A DNA stretch of 64,000 bases from Pseudomonas brassicacearum (GCF_003732225.1 NZ_MOBJ01000006.1:248001-312000); one strand, 5' to 3'; positions 44,010 through 55,792 are shown, numbered from the stretch's first letter. A program made the numbers and translations. Notes: generated by a model from the sequence alone, not told the origin.

Positions 44010-45656
44010 ATGACACTCAGTCCTTTTGCGGGCAAACCGGCACCAGCAGAATTGTTGGTCGACATCCCGCGACTGGTAACGGCCTATTACACCGGTCAGC
44101 CCGATGCCTCGATCGCTACCCAACGCGTTGCGTTCGGTACTTCAGGTCACCGTGGCAGCTCCTTCGAGCTGAGTTTCAACGAATGGCACGTTCTGGCCAT
44201 CAGCCAGGCTATCTGCCTGTATCGCGAAGCCCAGGGCATTGACGGTCCGTTGTTTGTCGGCATTGATACTCACGCGCTATCGACGCCGGCCGGCGCCAGT
44301 GCACTGGAAGTCCTGGCCGCCAATGGCGTAACGGTGATGATTGCTGAAGGCGATGAGTACACGCCGACTCCGGCCATCTCCCACGCCATTCTTTGCTACA
44401 ACCGCGGCCGCACCTCGGGGCTGGCGGACGGCATCGTCATCACGCCGTCCCACAACCCGCCGCAAAGCGGCGGTTACAAGTACAACCCTACCAACGGTGG
44501 CCCGGCCGATACCCACATCACCAAGTGGATCGAGGCCAAGGCCAACGAGTTGCTGGCCAACAAGCTCGCCGGTGTCAAACGCATCAGCTACGAGCAGGCC
44601 CTCAAGGCCAGCACCACCCATCGCCACGACTATCTCAATACTTACGTCGCCGATCTGGTCAACGTGATCGACTTCGATGCCATTCGTGGCGCCAACCTGC
44701 GTCTGGGCGTAGATCCGTTGGGCGGAGCAGGGGTGCGCTACTGGTCGGCGATTGCCGAGCATTACCGTCTGAACCTTGATGTGGTGAACACCCAGGTCGA
44801 TCCAACGTTCCGTTTCATGTCCGTCGACTGGGACGGGCAGATTCGCATGGACCCATCGTCCAGCTATGCCATGCAGGGCCTGATCGGCCTGAAAGAGCGT
44901 TTCGACGTGGCGTTTGCCTGCGACCCGGACCACGATCGTCACGGTATTGTTACCCCGTCCGGTGGCTTGCTGGCGCCGAATAATTACCTGGCTGTGTCCA
45001 TCGACTATCTGTTCCAGAACCGCCCGCAATGGCGCGCCGATGCGGCCGTGGGTAAAACCGTGGTCAGCAGTGGCTTGATCGATCGCGTTGCCAAGCGCCT
45101 GAATCGTCGTCTGTACGAAGTGCCGGTCGGTTTCAAATGGTTCGCCGACGGCTTGTTCGACGGCTCGCTGGGTTTTGGTGGCGAAGAAAGTGCCGGTGCT
45201 TCGTTCCTGCGTAAGGATGGCGGCGTCTGGTGCACTGACAAGGACGGCTTGATTCCAGCCTTGCTGGCGGCTGAAATGACCGCTCGCACCGGTCGTGACC
45301 CAAGCCAGGCTTATCGCGCATTGACCGATGAGCTGGGTGAACCGTTCTCGGTACGTGTCGACGCCAAGGCCAACCCTGAGCAGAAAGCCTTGCTTGGCAA
45401 GCTGTCGCCGGATCAGGTCAAGTCGACGCAATTGGCTGGCGAAGCGATCCAGAGCATTCTCAGCAAGGCGCCGGGTAATGATCAGGCGATCGGCGGCTTG
45501 AAAGTCATGACCGAAAACGGCTGGTTCGCGGCCCGTCCTTCGGGCACTGAGGACATCTACAAGATTTACGCCGAAAGTTTCATTGGCGACGATCACCTCA
45601 AGCAATTGGTCAGCGAAGCTCAGACACTGGTGGATAGCGCAATCAGCGCGAAATAA
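44010..45656 (+). CDS. pgm: Phosphoglucomutase (alpha-D-glucose phosphate-specific)
   Basis: The product has 548 residues, the normal length for the family. The phosphoserine is S147 in [16 protein letters not shown], the metal-binding loop is DPDHDRHG, the sugar-binding loop is GEESAG, and the phosphate loop [14 protein letters not shown] lies near the C-terminus. It interconverts glucose-1-phosphate and glucose-6-phosphate and feeds glycogen, trehalose and UDP-glucose synthesis. It is monocistronic. A long antisense open frame is a shadow of its GC-rich codons. Confidence 0.95.
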   Translation: MTLSPFAGKPAPAELLVDIPRLVTAYYTGQPDASIATQRVAFGTSGHRGSSFELSFNEWHVLAISQAICLYREAQGIDGPLFVGIDTHALSTPAGASALEVLAANGVTVMIAEGDEYTPTPAISHAILCYNRGRTSGLADGIVITPSHNPPQSGGYKYNPTNGGPADTHITKWIEAKANELLANKLAGVKRISYEQALKASTTHRHDYLNTYVADLVNVIDFDAIRGANLRLGVDPLGGAGVRYWSAIAEHYRLNLDVVNTQVDPTFRFMSVDWDGQIRMDPSSSYAMQGLIGLKERFDVAFACDPDHDRHGIVTPSGGLLAPNNYLAVSIDYLFQNRPQWRADAAVGKTVVSSGLIDRVAKRLNRRLYEVPVGFKWFADGLFDGSLGFGGEESAGASFLRKDGGVWCTDKDGLIPALLAAEMTARTGRDPSQAYRALTDELGEPFSVRVDAKANPEQKALLGKLSPDQVKSTQLAGEAIQSILSKAPGNDQAIGGLKVMTENGWFAARPSGTEDIYKIYAESFIGDDHLKQLVSEAQTLVDSAISAK

Positions 45657-45680
45657 GGGCGTAACGCCAACCTGCCTGGA

Positions 45681-45708
45681 CCTTGGATCTTGAACCTTGG
45701 ATCTTGAA
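45681..45708. repeat. Tandem duplication of a 14-bp unit
   Basis: CCTTGGATCTTGAA occurs twice in direct succession, just before the REP pair. It probably arose by slippage. Confidence 0.6.
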
Positions 45709-45712
45709 TCCT

Positions 45713-45791
45713 CGTAGGAGCTGCCGCAGGCTGCGATCTTTTGATTGTGGCGATCAAGATCAACAGATCGCAGTCTGCGGCGGCTCCTACG
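45713..45791. repeat. Inverted REP pair (REPIN-like), GTAGGAGCTGCCGCAG class
   Basis: CGTAGGAGCTGCCGCAGGCT on one side is mirrored by GTCTGCGGCGGCTCCTACG on the other, with a GATC-rich centre. This is a very common Pseudomonas extragenic palindrome; here it lies between the convergent pgm and pirin genes. Confidence 0.85.
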
Positions 45792-45825
45792 AGGTGTGGT
45801 GTGCGCCAGGGGGCGGTGGCAAACA

Positions 45826-45859
45826 AAAAAAGGGGTGACCAAAATGGTCACCCCTTTTT
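45826..45859. terminator. Bidirectional terminator of the pirin gene
   Basis: AAAAAGGGGTGACCA and TGGTCACCCCTTTTT form a 15-bp stem with A/T runs on both sides. It lies ~20 bp after the stop of the leftward pirin gene and can also stop transcription from pgm. Confidence 0.9.
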
Positions 45860-45878
45860 GCATCCGGCTTTTAGCGCA

Positions 45879-46574
45879 TCAAGCCAGGTCCACCAACACG
45901 ATTTCACTGTCTTCTATCGCTGTGACTCGCAGAAGCTGCTCCTGCGCAACCGCTACACCGTCTCGAGCTTGTGCACGTAAGCCATTGACTTCAATGACTC
46001 CGGTGGCAGGCACCAGGTACGCCCGACGACCGTTATCCAGTCGATACTCGGCGGTTTCGCCGGCCTTCAGATTTGCCGCTACCAACCGCGCATCGGCACG
46101 GATCCGCAGGCTTTGGTCGTCGCCGGCCTTGCCGCTGGCCAGGGTCACGAAACCTTCGCGCTGACCTTCAGGAAACGGTTTGGCGCCCCAGGACGGTGCC
46201 AACCCGGTTTCATTCGGGATGATCCAGATCTGGAAAATCTTCGTCGCCGTCGATTCCAGGTTGTACTCGCTGTGAGCAATCCCGGTGCCGGCGCTCATGA
46301 CCTGTACATCACCGGCTTCGGTGCGGCCCTTGTTACCCAGGTTGTCTTCATGGCTGATCGCACCTTCGCGAACGTAGGTGATGATTTCCATGTCCCGATG
46401 CGGGTGTTTCGGGAAACCGGTACCCGGCGCAATCACATCGTCGTTCCACACCCGCAGGTTGCCCCAGTTCATGCGTTTTGGGTCATGGTACTCGGCGAAC
46501 GAAAAGTGGTGATGGGCATCCAACCAGCCATGATGGGCGCCGCCCAGGGAATTGAAGGGTCTGAGTTCAAGCAT
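45879..46574 (-). CDS. Pirin-family protein (YhhW-like quercetinase type)
   Basis: The product has 231 residues: a bicupin with the metal-site motifs GFPKHPHRDMEIITYV and GTGIAHSEYN in the first cupin. E. coli YhhW of the same family and length cleaves quercetin; the physiological substrate is uncertain. ATG 46574 has CAGGAG upstream; the frame extends 27 codons further without homology. It is monocistronic. Confidence 0.9.
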   Translation of the reverse strand: MLELRPFNSLGGAHHGWLDAHHHFSFAEYHDPKRMNWGNLRVWNDDVIAPGTGFPKHPHRDMEIITYVREGAISHEDNLGNKGRTEAGDVQVMSAGTGIAHSEYNLESTATKIFQIWIIPNETGLAPSWGAKPFPEGQREGFVTLASGKAGDDQSLRIRADARLVAANLKAGETAEYRLDNGRRAYLVPATGVIEVNGLRAQARDGVAVAQEQLLRVTAIEDSEIVLVDLA

Positions 46575-46850
46575 GATCGTCTCCTGAAAAGGTTCGTCAT
46601 GGGGCAGAACGCTTGAGCCGCAAAACGAGAACCGGTGGTTGTTGGGGAGCATCATCTATCAGTTAACAATCGATAAAAAGCGTAAAAACTGCCTCAATTC
46701 AATCAGTTTAGTAGATATTAATTGAAGGCTGGATTCTGCGTTTCAGCATTCACTTCATCGCTTAAACCAATGATGGATAAGCATTTGACTAGAACTCGCC
46801 GGCAAATGCAGACACCATAGCCTGCAACAGCCTCACACCCTGGAGTCAGC

Positions 46851-49325
46851 GTGCCGCGACACAATCCCGATCTTCCTTCCGAGCTTTTGCCCCTGGCCGA
46901 GATGCCGTTGCTCAAACGCCTGGCCGCGCGTTTTTTTGGCCACGGCCTCACTCGTCTGCGCGCTCAACACCGGGCGTCCTGGCTGCACGGCCAGGCCGAC
47001 GGCTTTCGTAGCGGTCATAGCGCGGGCGTGGATTACGGCTATAAGGAAGGCAAGCTGGAAGGGATAGAAGAAGGCCGCCAGGTGCTGCTGATTCGCGACA
47101 GCCGATCCACCGAGCATCCGGCGCCGCGTATCGATGAAAACCTGTTCGACGACTGGCGGCTGCCGCTCAGTGCTGACATCAAGAAACGCGTGAAGGCCGA
47201 TGTCGCCCGTTTGTTGCCAGAGTCGGCGCAGCCCAGCGTCGCACAGTGGAAGATGATCTTCAGCGACACGCCCTCGACCTCGGTGATTGCCGGGGCGGGT
47301 GCCGGGAAGTCGACGACCCTGGCGCTGCGCATTCTGTTGCTGGTGCATTACCTGGGGTTTGAACTCGACTCGTTGACCGTGGTGACGTTCACCCGCGAAT
47401 CCCGCAAGGACTTTATCAACAAGCTGATTGGGCTGTTTGCGGTGTGGGGGCGCACACTCCCTCAGAAAGACGCCCGCGATCTGGTGCGAACCTTCCATTC
47501 GCGCATTCTGCCGATGGTCCGCAGCCTGCCGGGGTTCGAACGGTTGCAAGCCTTCGAGAACCTCAATGCCCGCTCGCTGCTCGATGACGCCGAGGTCGAC
47601 AGCAACCCGTTCGATCTGCGGATCAACGACACCCAGCGCCAGCAGCTCAATGCCTGTTTTCACCGGTTGTTTACTCAAGACGAGCGCTTTCGCGAACTGA
47701 TCAAGCCGCTGTCGCGCCATGCCTTGCAGCTCAAGGAGCTGGAGCGCGATCACCCGGACGTGCAAAAGCGTATGGCGGTGACCGAGCTGGCGGCCAAGCG
47801 TGATGAAGAACTCTGCGATGCCATCGAAGATCTGTGGTTTCGCGCGGGCGCCTGGCCGATCAAGGGCATTGAGCCCAGCCGCCAGACATTCGAGATCAAC
47901 GGTTCGACCTTCCACTGTCACGGTTACATCCCGACGCTCGACGCCTGGGTGGTACTAGGCTTCGATCCCCGTGAAAACCCACAGGTCAGCCGCCCCAACG
48001 CCAAACTGACGGTTCGCGCCGAATGGGCAGTCAAGCGCACCCTGTTTCAAGCTTTCTGTCGTAAGCCTTTGATTTGGCTAGATAGCTATGAGTCTTCAAA
48101 GCGCGTTTTGGCCACACTGGCGGGGGATGCCAGCGCTGGGCCGGGGTTCGATTACAAGGTCAAGGGCGAACTGGGTTCTGCGCCACTTCTGGATTGTTTT
48201 GTCGCGGCGGCCAGCTTTATCGAAAACCTTGGGCTGGATGTTCCGGCTGCCGTGGGCCAGATGAGTTTCGCCAAGGACGATCCGGATCGCTTGTTCTTTG
48301 AGGCCCTCAGCCTGTACTGGCGAGCCCTGGAGGATCACCTGCTGGATCAGTCGCCGCCGGTGATGACTTACAACCGCATGTTTGCCTTGTTCAGCGAACA
48401 TTCGCCGGAAAACCTCAAGCTGCTGAGCGATGAGTTGCTGCGCCCGATGTCGCATCTGATGATCGACGAATTTCAGGACGTTTCCCCGCAAATCGTCTCC
48501 TGGATTCGGGCGACGCTGGGGGAGATCCGTAGCCGTGGTCCGGCCATGCATGTAGGGCGTGGGGCTCAGCGCTCTTCGCTGCTGTGCGTCGGTGATGACT
48601 GGCAATCGATCTATGGCTGGCGTGGCAGTTCGCCGAAGTACTTCATGGAGTTCAACAAGGAATTCCCGTCGCCCAGCACCACACGGGTAATGCTCAGCGA
48701 AAACTACCGCAGCCATCAGCACATTATCGACGCTGCCGAGCATATCGTGCGCGCGGCGCCGGCAATCCCGGGCAAAAAAGCCAAGGCCAGTGGCGAGCCA
48801 GGGGAACTGTTGCCAGTCAACATCCATGATCGGGATGATGCGGCGATGGCCAGGCGTCTGACGGAGCATTATCGAAACGGCGATTCAATCTTGATGTTGT
48901 ATCGAAAAAGTATCGATAAGTCGTTGATTGAAGAGCATATTTCACCTGTAGTTAATGCGGATTCTAGCTTGCCATTCGAGGCTAGACGGCTCAAACAGTT
49001 GACCTATCACAGTGCCAAGGGGCTGCAGGCTGACGCAGTATTCCTGCTCGGTGATTGCCAGCATCTGACCAGTTCACCGTACAAGAATCAGGTCTATCGC
49101 ATGGCCGGATTGGGTAAGGATGGTGATGCGGAACCTTATGACAGTGCACAGAAAGACGAGATTTTGCGGTTGGCCTATGTCGGCATCACCCGAGCAGTGA
49201 AGCATTGCTATTGGTATGTCGATGGTCAGGACAATCAATCGGTCAATATGCCCAAGGCGTCCGACAGGATCGCGCAGGGCAAACCGTTCTTCGCCGATCA
49301 GCGCGCCGGAAAGCTTTCAGTCTGA
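46851..49325 (+). CDS. UvrD/Rep-like superfamily 1 DNA helicase
   Basis: The product has 824 residues. The N-terminal ~130 residues are charged and Gly/Tyr-repeated (SGHSAGVDYGYKEGKLEGIEEG) and precede the helicase core. Motif I is IAGAGAGKSTT near residue 147, motif Ia VVTFTRES, motif II IDEFQDVS, motif III GDDWQSIYGWRGS, motif IV LSENYRS, motif V TYHSAKGLQAD and motif VI YVGITRA. Between motifs Ia and II there is a long insert (~300 residues) as in HelD-like enzymes. It starts at GTG with TGGAG upstream. No nuclease partner gene is adjacent. A role in repair or recombination is likely but not specific. Confidence 0.85.
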   Translation: MPRHNPDLPSELLPLAEMPLLKRLAARFFGHGLTRLRAQHRASWLHGQADGFRSGHSAGVDYGYKEGKLEGIEEGRQVLLIRDSRSTEHPAPRIDENLFDDWRLPLSADIKKRVKADVARLLPESAQPSVAQWKMIFSDTPSTSVIAGAGAGKSTTLALRILLLVHYLGFELDSLTVVTFTRESRKDFINKLIGLFAVWGRTLPQKDARDLVRTFHSRILPMVRSLPGFERLQAFENLNARSLLDDAEVDSNPFDLRINDTQRQQLNACFHRLFTQDERFRELIKPLSRHALQLKELERDHPDVQKRMAVTELAAKRDEELCDAIEDLWFRAGAWPIKGIEPSRQTFEINGSTFHCHGYIPTLDAWVVLGFDPRENPQVSRPNAKLTVRAEWAVKRTLFQAFCRKPLIWLDSYESSKRVLATLAGDASAGPGFDYKVKGELGSAPLLDCFVAAASFIENLGLDVPAAVGQMSFAKDDPDRLFFEALSLYWRALEDHLLDQSPPVMTYNRMFALFSEHSPENLKLLSDELLRPMSHLMIDEFQDVSPQIVSWIRATLGEIRSRGPAMHVGRGAQRSSLLCVGDDWQSIYGWRGSSPKYFMEFNKEFPSPSTTRVMLSENYRSHQHIIDAAEHIVRAAPAIPGKKAKASGEPGELLPVNIHDRDDAAMARRLTEHYRNGDSILMLYRKSIDKSLIEEHISPVVNADSSLPFEARRLKQLTYHSAKGLQADAVFLLGDCQHLTSSPYKNQVYRMAGLGKDGDAEPYDSAQKDEILRLAYVGITRAVKHCYWYVDGQDNQSVNMPKASDRIAQGKPFFADQRAGKLSV

Positions 49326-49365
49326 ACAGGATGGCGCAGGAATCAGGAGTACTTTCGAACATGAA

Positions 49366-49388
49366 AAAGCCCACTGAATGTGGGCTTT
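49366..49388. terminator. Bidirectional terminator between helicase and DUF1652 genes
   Basis: AAAGCCCAC and GTGGGCTTT form a 9-bp stem with a 5-nt loop and flanking A/T, between two convergent genes. Confidence 0.75.
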
Positions 49389-49406
49389 GATGTCAACGGT
49401 GGCGGT

Positions 49407-49682
49407 TCAGGCAAGCCTTCTGAAGGCAAGAGGAGGAACGAAGGTTTCAAGTTCATCTTCCACCGCTTCGATTATCCGCTCGACATCGGTGGCGTTCATC
49501 ACGGTGGCGCAGGGAATTCCGGCAATGGCGATCATGGTCTCGCCACTGGCACGATCAAACAGTCGGGCAATCATGCTGCCCGGTGCATCCATGCTCGCCT
49601 CGAATCCCATGGGATGAAAATGCCAGCGCATCAGCTGGCAGGCGTTCGGAAACGTAACCTTGCTCAACGACACTCTATTCAT
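49407..49682 (-). CDS. DUF1652-like small protein
   Basis: The product has 91 residues. The segment MDAPGSMIARLFDRASGETMIAIAGI followed by VERIIEAVEDELE resembles the small DUF1652 proteins common in Pseudomonas, whose function is not known. ATG 49682 begins MNRVSLSKVTFPNACQ. It is a single gene between two terminators or repeats. Confidence 0.65.
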   Translation of the reverse strand: MNRVSLSKVTFPNACQLMRWHFHPMGFEASMDAPGSMIARLFDRASGETMIAIAGIPCATVMNATDVERIIEAVEDELETFVPPLAFRRLA

Positions 49683-50154
49683 GCGTTGCCCACCTTCTTC
49701 ATCGAGCGCGTCCGTTAGCCCGTGTTAGGAGGGAAGAGCCTTCACTGGCCCAACCGTTTGAGTGTTTAAAAATAGCACTCACCCGTGAAAAGTCCGTGAA
49801 ATCTTTCAGACCGTTCGGCGATTGAAGCGCTTTCCTTGAGCTGGATCATGTTCTGTTTATCACCGGGCAGAGCGCTTAATGCCAGTCTGTTAAGGAAGTA
49901 CCTTCCGTAAAACGAAGCAAGTCTAGTGTGGGAGCGAGCTTGCTCGCGATAGCGGTGTGACAGTCAACATTGATGTCGAATGTAAAGCCGCCATCGCGAG
50001 CAAGCTCGCTCCCACATTATTCGATCTTTGTTGTTTCGAACCTTGTGTTCGTTTAACTGATTGGCATTAGGCAAGGCACCACTGGCGGTTGAATTGAGCA
50101 TTGAAGCCTTGGCCGAAGTTCGGCAAGCTCGGTTTTTCTGTCGTCGAGTGCCCT
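49683..50154. other. Intergenic stretch with REP pair and regulator promoter
   Basis: There is no gene. It carries the REP pair listed separately and the promoter region of the AraC-type regulator on its right side. Confidence 0.6.
49926..50017. repeat. Inverted REP pair (REPIN-like), GTGGGAGCGAGCTTGCTCGC class
   Basis: GTGTGGGAGCGAGCTTGCTC and GAGCAAGCTCGCTCCCACAT are mirror copies around ~45 bp, with CGCGATAGCGG and CCGCCATCGCG extensions. This is the classic Pseudomonas REP class, different from the one at 45713. Confidence 0.9.
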
Positions 50155-50970
50155 ATGTCTGCCCATGATGATGGCCCGCTGCAAACCCAGGCCACCGGCG
50201 AGACCGTGCTGCGTTATCACTTGTGCTGGAAGCACCGGGACCTGGACGGCGTCATGGCGCTGTATCACCCGGACATCCAGTACAACGATTTTTTCCAGAA
50301 CCGCGTCCTCGGCTTGAGCGAACTGCGTGAGTATGTGCGCAGCAGCATGCCGCGTGACCCGGATGAGGCGCTGGAGCATTCGGACCGGATTCGCCTGGAC
50401 GGCAACACCGCGTTCATTCAGTACCGTGTGACCTTGCGCGGAGGCGAAGGGCTGGTGTCGTTTCGCTCCAGTGAGGCGATTACCGTGCGCGACGGGTTGA
50501 TCTGGCGGGTCAATGAATACGCATCCCTGGTGCACGAACCGGCGCCCGGTAAATCGGCGGTCAGTTTGCGCCCGGCAGTCAGTCGGCTGGGGCTTTCGCC
50601 GCGTCAGCTGAGTTTCATGGCCGAGGACTTGCAGCAGTACTTCGAACGCCAGCAACCTTATCTCGACCCAGAGCTTGATCTGCAACGGGTGGCGAAGGAG
50701 TGTGGTTACAGCCGCAATCAGATTTCCTATCTGCTGAACCAGGTACTCGGCCAAAGCTTTTACCGTTACGTGAATCAGGCACGCCTGCGGCACTTGCTGG
50801 CGGCGCTGGACACAGCAACGCCGCCGCTGCGCATCGACGAGTTGGCGTTCGCCGCCGGTTTCAACTCGCTCTCAGCGTTCTATAGCTGCTTTCGCCGGCA
50901 CACCGGCCTGTCACCCAAGGCCTATGCCAAGCAAATTTCTTTGCGTGCACGCGCGCAAGACAACCACTGA
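50155..50970 (+). CDS. AraC-family regulator with N-terminal NTF2/SnoaL-like domain
   Basis: The product has 271 residues. Residues ~10-130 look like a SnoaL/NTF2-like ligand pocket (LRYHLCWKHRDLDGVMALYHPDIQYNDFF). Residues ~165-260 are an AraC-type double helix-turn-helix (LDLQRVAKECGYSRNQISYLLNQVLGQSFYRYVNQARL, then IDELAFAAGFNSLSAFYSCFRRHTGLSPKAY). It probably senses a small organic ligand and controls the FAD oxidase gene 50 bp downstream. The start is ATG 50155 with a weak GAG upstream. Confidence 0.85.
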   Translation: MSAHDDGPLQTQATGETVLRYHLCWKHRDLDGVMALYHPDIQYNDFFQNRVLGLSELREYVRSSMPRDPDEALEHSDRIRLDGNTAFIQYRVTLRGGEGLVSFRSSEAITVRDGLIWRVNEYASLVHEPAPGKSAVSLRPAVSRLGLSPRQLSFMAEDLQQYFERQQPYLDPELDLQRVAKECGYSRNQISYLLNQVLGQSFYRYVNQARLRHLLAALDTATPPLRIDELAFAAGFNSLSAFYSCFRRHTGLSPKAYAKQISLRARAQDNH

Positions 50971-51020
50971 ACCGACGCACTAGGATCGACGCCATCGAAG
51001 TTTGAGTGGCGGAGTCTTGC

Positions 51021-52427
51021 ATGTCGGCGTGGCGCACTATCAGTTTGTGGATGGACCAGCTTGAGGAGCCGTTGCTGGCGCGGCCGTCCCTTGAGCAGGA
51101 CCTGGACGTCGACGTCGCAATCATCGGCGCCGGCTACACCGGCCTCTGGACCGCTTACTACCTCAAGCGCCAGGCGCCAGACCTGAAGATTGTCATCATT
51201 GAAGCCCAGACCGCCGGCTTCGGTGCATCGGGCCGCAATGGCGGTTGGTTGATGGGCAATCTGCTGGGCGAAGACCGTTTACTCGCAGATTTGCCGGCCG
51301 AACGGCGCCGCGCTTCCTTTGATTTGCTGCACCGCATTCCTGATGAAGTGGAAGTCGTCCTCGAACGCGAAGGCATCGACTGCGATTTTCGCATGGGCGG
51401 GGTGCTTTACTGCGCGGCGCGTTATCCCGAGCAGGAAAGCAGCCTGCGTCGTTATCTGGACTCACTCTACCGTCAGGGCCTGAACGAAGCCGATTATCGC
51501 TGGCTCAACCCCGAGCAACTCGCTCAACAGATCCGTGTCGCCAAACCCTATGGCGCAATCTTTGCGCCGCACTGCGCGACTATCCAGCCGGCAAAGCTGG
51601 TGCGTGGCCTGGCGCGGACGGTGGAGCACATGGGCGTCAACATCTACGAAAACAGCCCGGTCACTCAGTGGCAGTCCGGCAGTTTGTGCACCGCCAAAGC
51701 GTCAGTGCGCAGTCGTTGGATCGTGCCGGCCGTGGAAGGCTACGCCGTGACGTTGGCGCCGTTGGGGCGTTATCAGTTGCCAGTGCAGAGCTTGCTGGTG
51801 GCGACCGAACCCTTGTCTGCCGCGACCTGGGACGAGATTGGCCTCAGCCGTGGCCAGGCGTTCAGCGAAAGCAGTCGTCAGGTCACTTACGGTCAACGCA
51901 CGGCTGACAATCGGCTGGTGTTCGGTGCCCGTGGCGGCTATCAGTTTGCCGGCAAGCTGCGCCACGACTTTGACCTGACCCAGAGTGAAGTCGAGTTGCG
52001 CCGCTATCTGTTTGGCGAGCTTTTTCCGCAGCTGAAAAACGTCAACATCACCCACTCCTGGGGCGGCAACCTGGGCATGTCCCGACGCTTCAAGCCGCAC
52101 ATGCTCTGCGATCAGCGCAGCGGTATCGCCTTGTCTGGTGGTTACGGCGGCGAGGGTGTCGGCGCGAGCAATCTCGGTGGCAGAACCCTGGCGGATCTGA
52201 TTCTCGGGCGCGACACCGAGTTGGTCCGTCAGCCGTGGGTTACCGCGCAGGGCAGTCTCGATGCGCTCAAAGCCTGGGAGCCAGAGCCGCTGCGCTGGTT
52301 GGGCTACAACGCAATCATTCGTAGTTTCATCCATGAGGACCAAACCCTGGCCGACCCGACCAGCGCGCCATGGCGCCGCAAACTGGCCCGTCAGCTGGCG
52401 GGTTTCATGGAAGGCTTCATGCAGTAA
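51021..52427 (+). CDS. FAD-dependent amine oxidase (PuuB/DadA-like)
   Basis: The product has 468 residues: a DAO-family flavoprotein with the N-terminal dinucleotide motif VAIIGAGYTGLWTAYYL, then SGRNGGW near residue 70 and a C-terminal SGGYGGEGVGASNLGG flavin loop. It resembles gamma-glutamylputrescine oxidase and related amine oxidases. GGCGGAG precedes ATG 51021. It is likely controlled by the AraC regulator upstream. It overlaps the 3' end of the convergent M41-type peptidase gene by 11 bp. Confidence 0.85.
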   Translation: MSAWRTISLWMDQLEEPLLARPSLEQDLDVDVAIIGAGYTGLWTAYYLKRQAPDLKIVIIEAQTAGFGASGRNGGWLMGNLLGEDRLLADLPAERRRASFDLLHRIPDEVEVVLEREGIDCDFRMGGVLYCAARYPEQESSLRRYLDSLYRQGLNEADYRWLNPEQLAQQIRVAKPYGAIFAPHCATIQPAKLVRGLARTVEHMGVNIYENSPVTQWQSGSLCTAKASVRSRWIVPAVEGYAVTLAPLGRYQLPVQSLLVATEPLSAATWDEIGLSRGQAFSESSRQVTYGQRTADNRLVFGARGGYQFAGKLRHDFDLTQSEVELRRYLFGELFPQLKNVNITHSWGGNLGMSRRFKPHMLCDQRSGIALSGGYGGEGVGASNLGGRTLADLILGRDTELVRQPWVTAQGSLDALKAWEPEPLRWLGYNAIIRSFIHEDQTLADPTSAPWRRKLARQLAGFMEGFMQ

Positions 52428-53052
52428 ACCCTGCACATAGAAGCCGGCGATGCGCTTTGCGTCGCGTGTCGAGGGTTGCCAGGTCATTAGTGAGCCGCGT
52501 AGGTGACTCCCCGGTGACTTCGCACAGCAGCGCTGTTATAGCTTCCCCGTTAACCGTGCCGTGCTCTTGTAAAAGGTCCGCCACAGCGGTGACAGCGCGC
52601 CAGTAACGACGCACCAGACAGCTGGAGCGGGCGATTGCCTGGGATTCGGCGTCGAGCAGCTTTCGTGCAGGCAGCAAACTTATCAATTCGTAACCCCGGC
52701 ACCGGTCCCCACTGCCGCTGCCCCAAATGAATTTGTCCGATCTGGTGTGCCCGTAGACTGCTTCGGCCACGGGGCCGGCGAAGCAATCGAGAAGGTCGCG
52801 CTCAATAGAATCGACCATAGAGGGCAGGTATTCAGCAATCCCGGGGGCGTCGAAGGATGGGTGCGGAACCAGGTAATCAGCCTCAACCAACCCCTCTACG
52901 TTTTGCGGGTTGCCGCGCAGATCAATCATTGGGCCGGTGCAGGCTTCTGTCCTGGTGCGCACAGTGACGCGCTCTATGTGCTGACCATTCCACCAAAAGG
53001 CCAGGGCGTGGCCAGCTTCGTGGACGGCCGTGCGGCGCTGGCGCTTATTCAT
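52417..53052 (-). CDS. Stand-alone M41-type metallopeptidase-like protein
   Basis: The product has 211 residues. The Zn motif HEAGH (H11-E12-A-G-H15) in AVHEAGHALAFWW and the following strand resemble the FtsH peptidase domain (M41), but there is no AAA+ ATPase and no membrane helix. DCFAGPVAEAVYGH may carry the third metal-ligand helix. Small proteins like this are often found on mobile or phage-derived DNA; their substrates are unknown. ATG 53052 has GAGGA at good spacing; a GTG at 53073 is possible. The promoter region holds repeated TATCAGG half-sites. Confidence 0.7.
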   Translation of the reverse strand: MNKRQRRTAVHEAGHALAFWWNGQHIERVTVRTRTEACTGPMIDLRGNPQNVEGLVEADYLVPHPSFDAPGIAEYLPSMVDSIERDLLDCFAGPVAEAVYGHTRSDKFIWGSGSGDRCRGYELISLLPARKLLDAESQAIARSSCLVRRYWRAVTAVADLLQEHGTVNGEAITALLCEVTGESPTRLTNDLATLDTRRKAHRRLLCAGFTA

Positions 53053-53074
53053 GGTCTGGTCCTCGTATGTCACG

Positions 53075-53214
53075 TATCAGGTCTATTCCATCCCTCGGTG
53101 TCAGGTAAAAGACTAGGCCTATCAGGACCTGATACGCCACCTATTAGCTGACTGCTTTATAGGGGGCTAACCTTAACGCTGCGCTGGTGAAAACTGGCCG
53201 GTTGAGACCTGATA
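53075..53214. promoter_or_regulatory. Repeated TATCAGG operator-like half-sites
   Basis: TATCAGGTCT at 53075-53084, the perfect palindrome TATCAGG-A-CCTGATA at 53120-53134, and AGACCTGATA at 53205-53214 (inverted copy of the first) lie within 140 bp upstream of the M41-like gene. Such spacing is typical of a cooperative repressor. Confidence 0.55.
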
Positions 53215-55633
<2,419 letters not shown>

Positions 55634-55757
55634 CGCGAGCGTTGGACCCCGGGTCTTGAAGTGGGCCACCTCGACCTGATCGCTCAGGTTCGGGGGCTCC
55701 AGGGAGGTTGCCAAGAGTAGAGGCGTCATATTCCATTCGGTGTTTCTGAAAAAACCG

Positions 55758-55792
55758 CAACGCCTCCCTGTGTGGAGGCGTTGGGCTTTTTG
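55758..55792 (+). terminator. Rho-independent terminator downstream of katG
   Basis: CAACGCCTCC and GGAGGCGTTG form a 10-bp stem with a 6-nt loop, followed by GGCTTTTTG. It lies ~125 bp after katG. Confidence 0.8.

Noticed and set aside
44277..45863. 528-codon open frame antisense to pgm
   Set aside because: It mirrors the GC-rich third-position pattern of pgm, has no ribosome site or recognisable domain.
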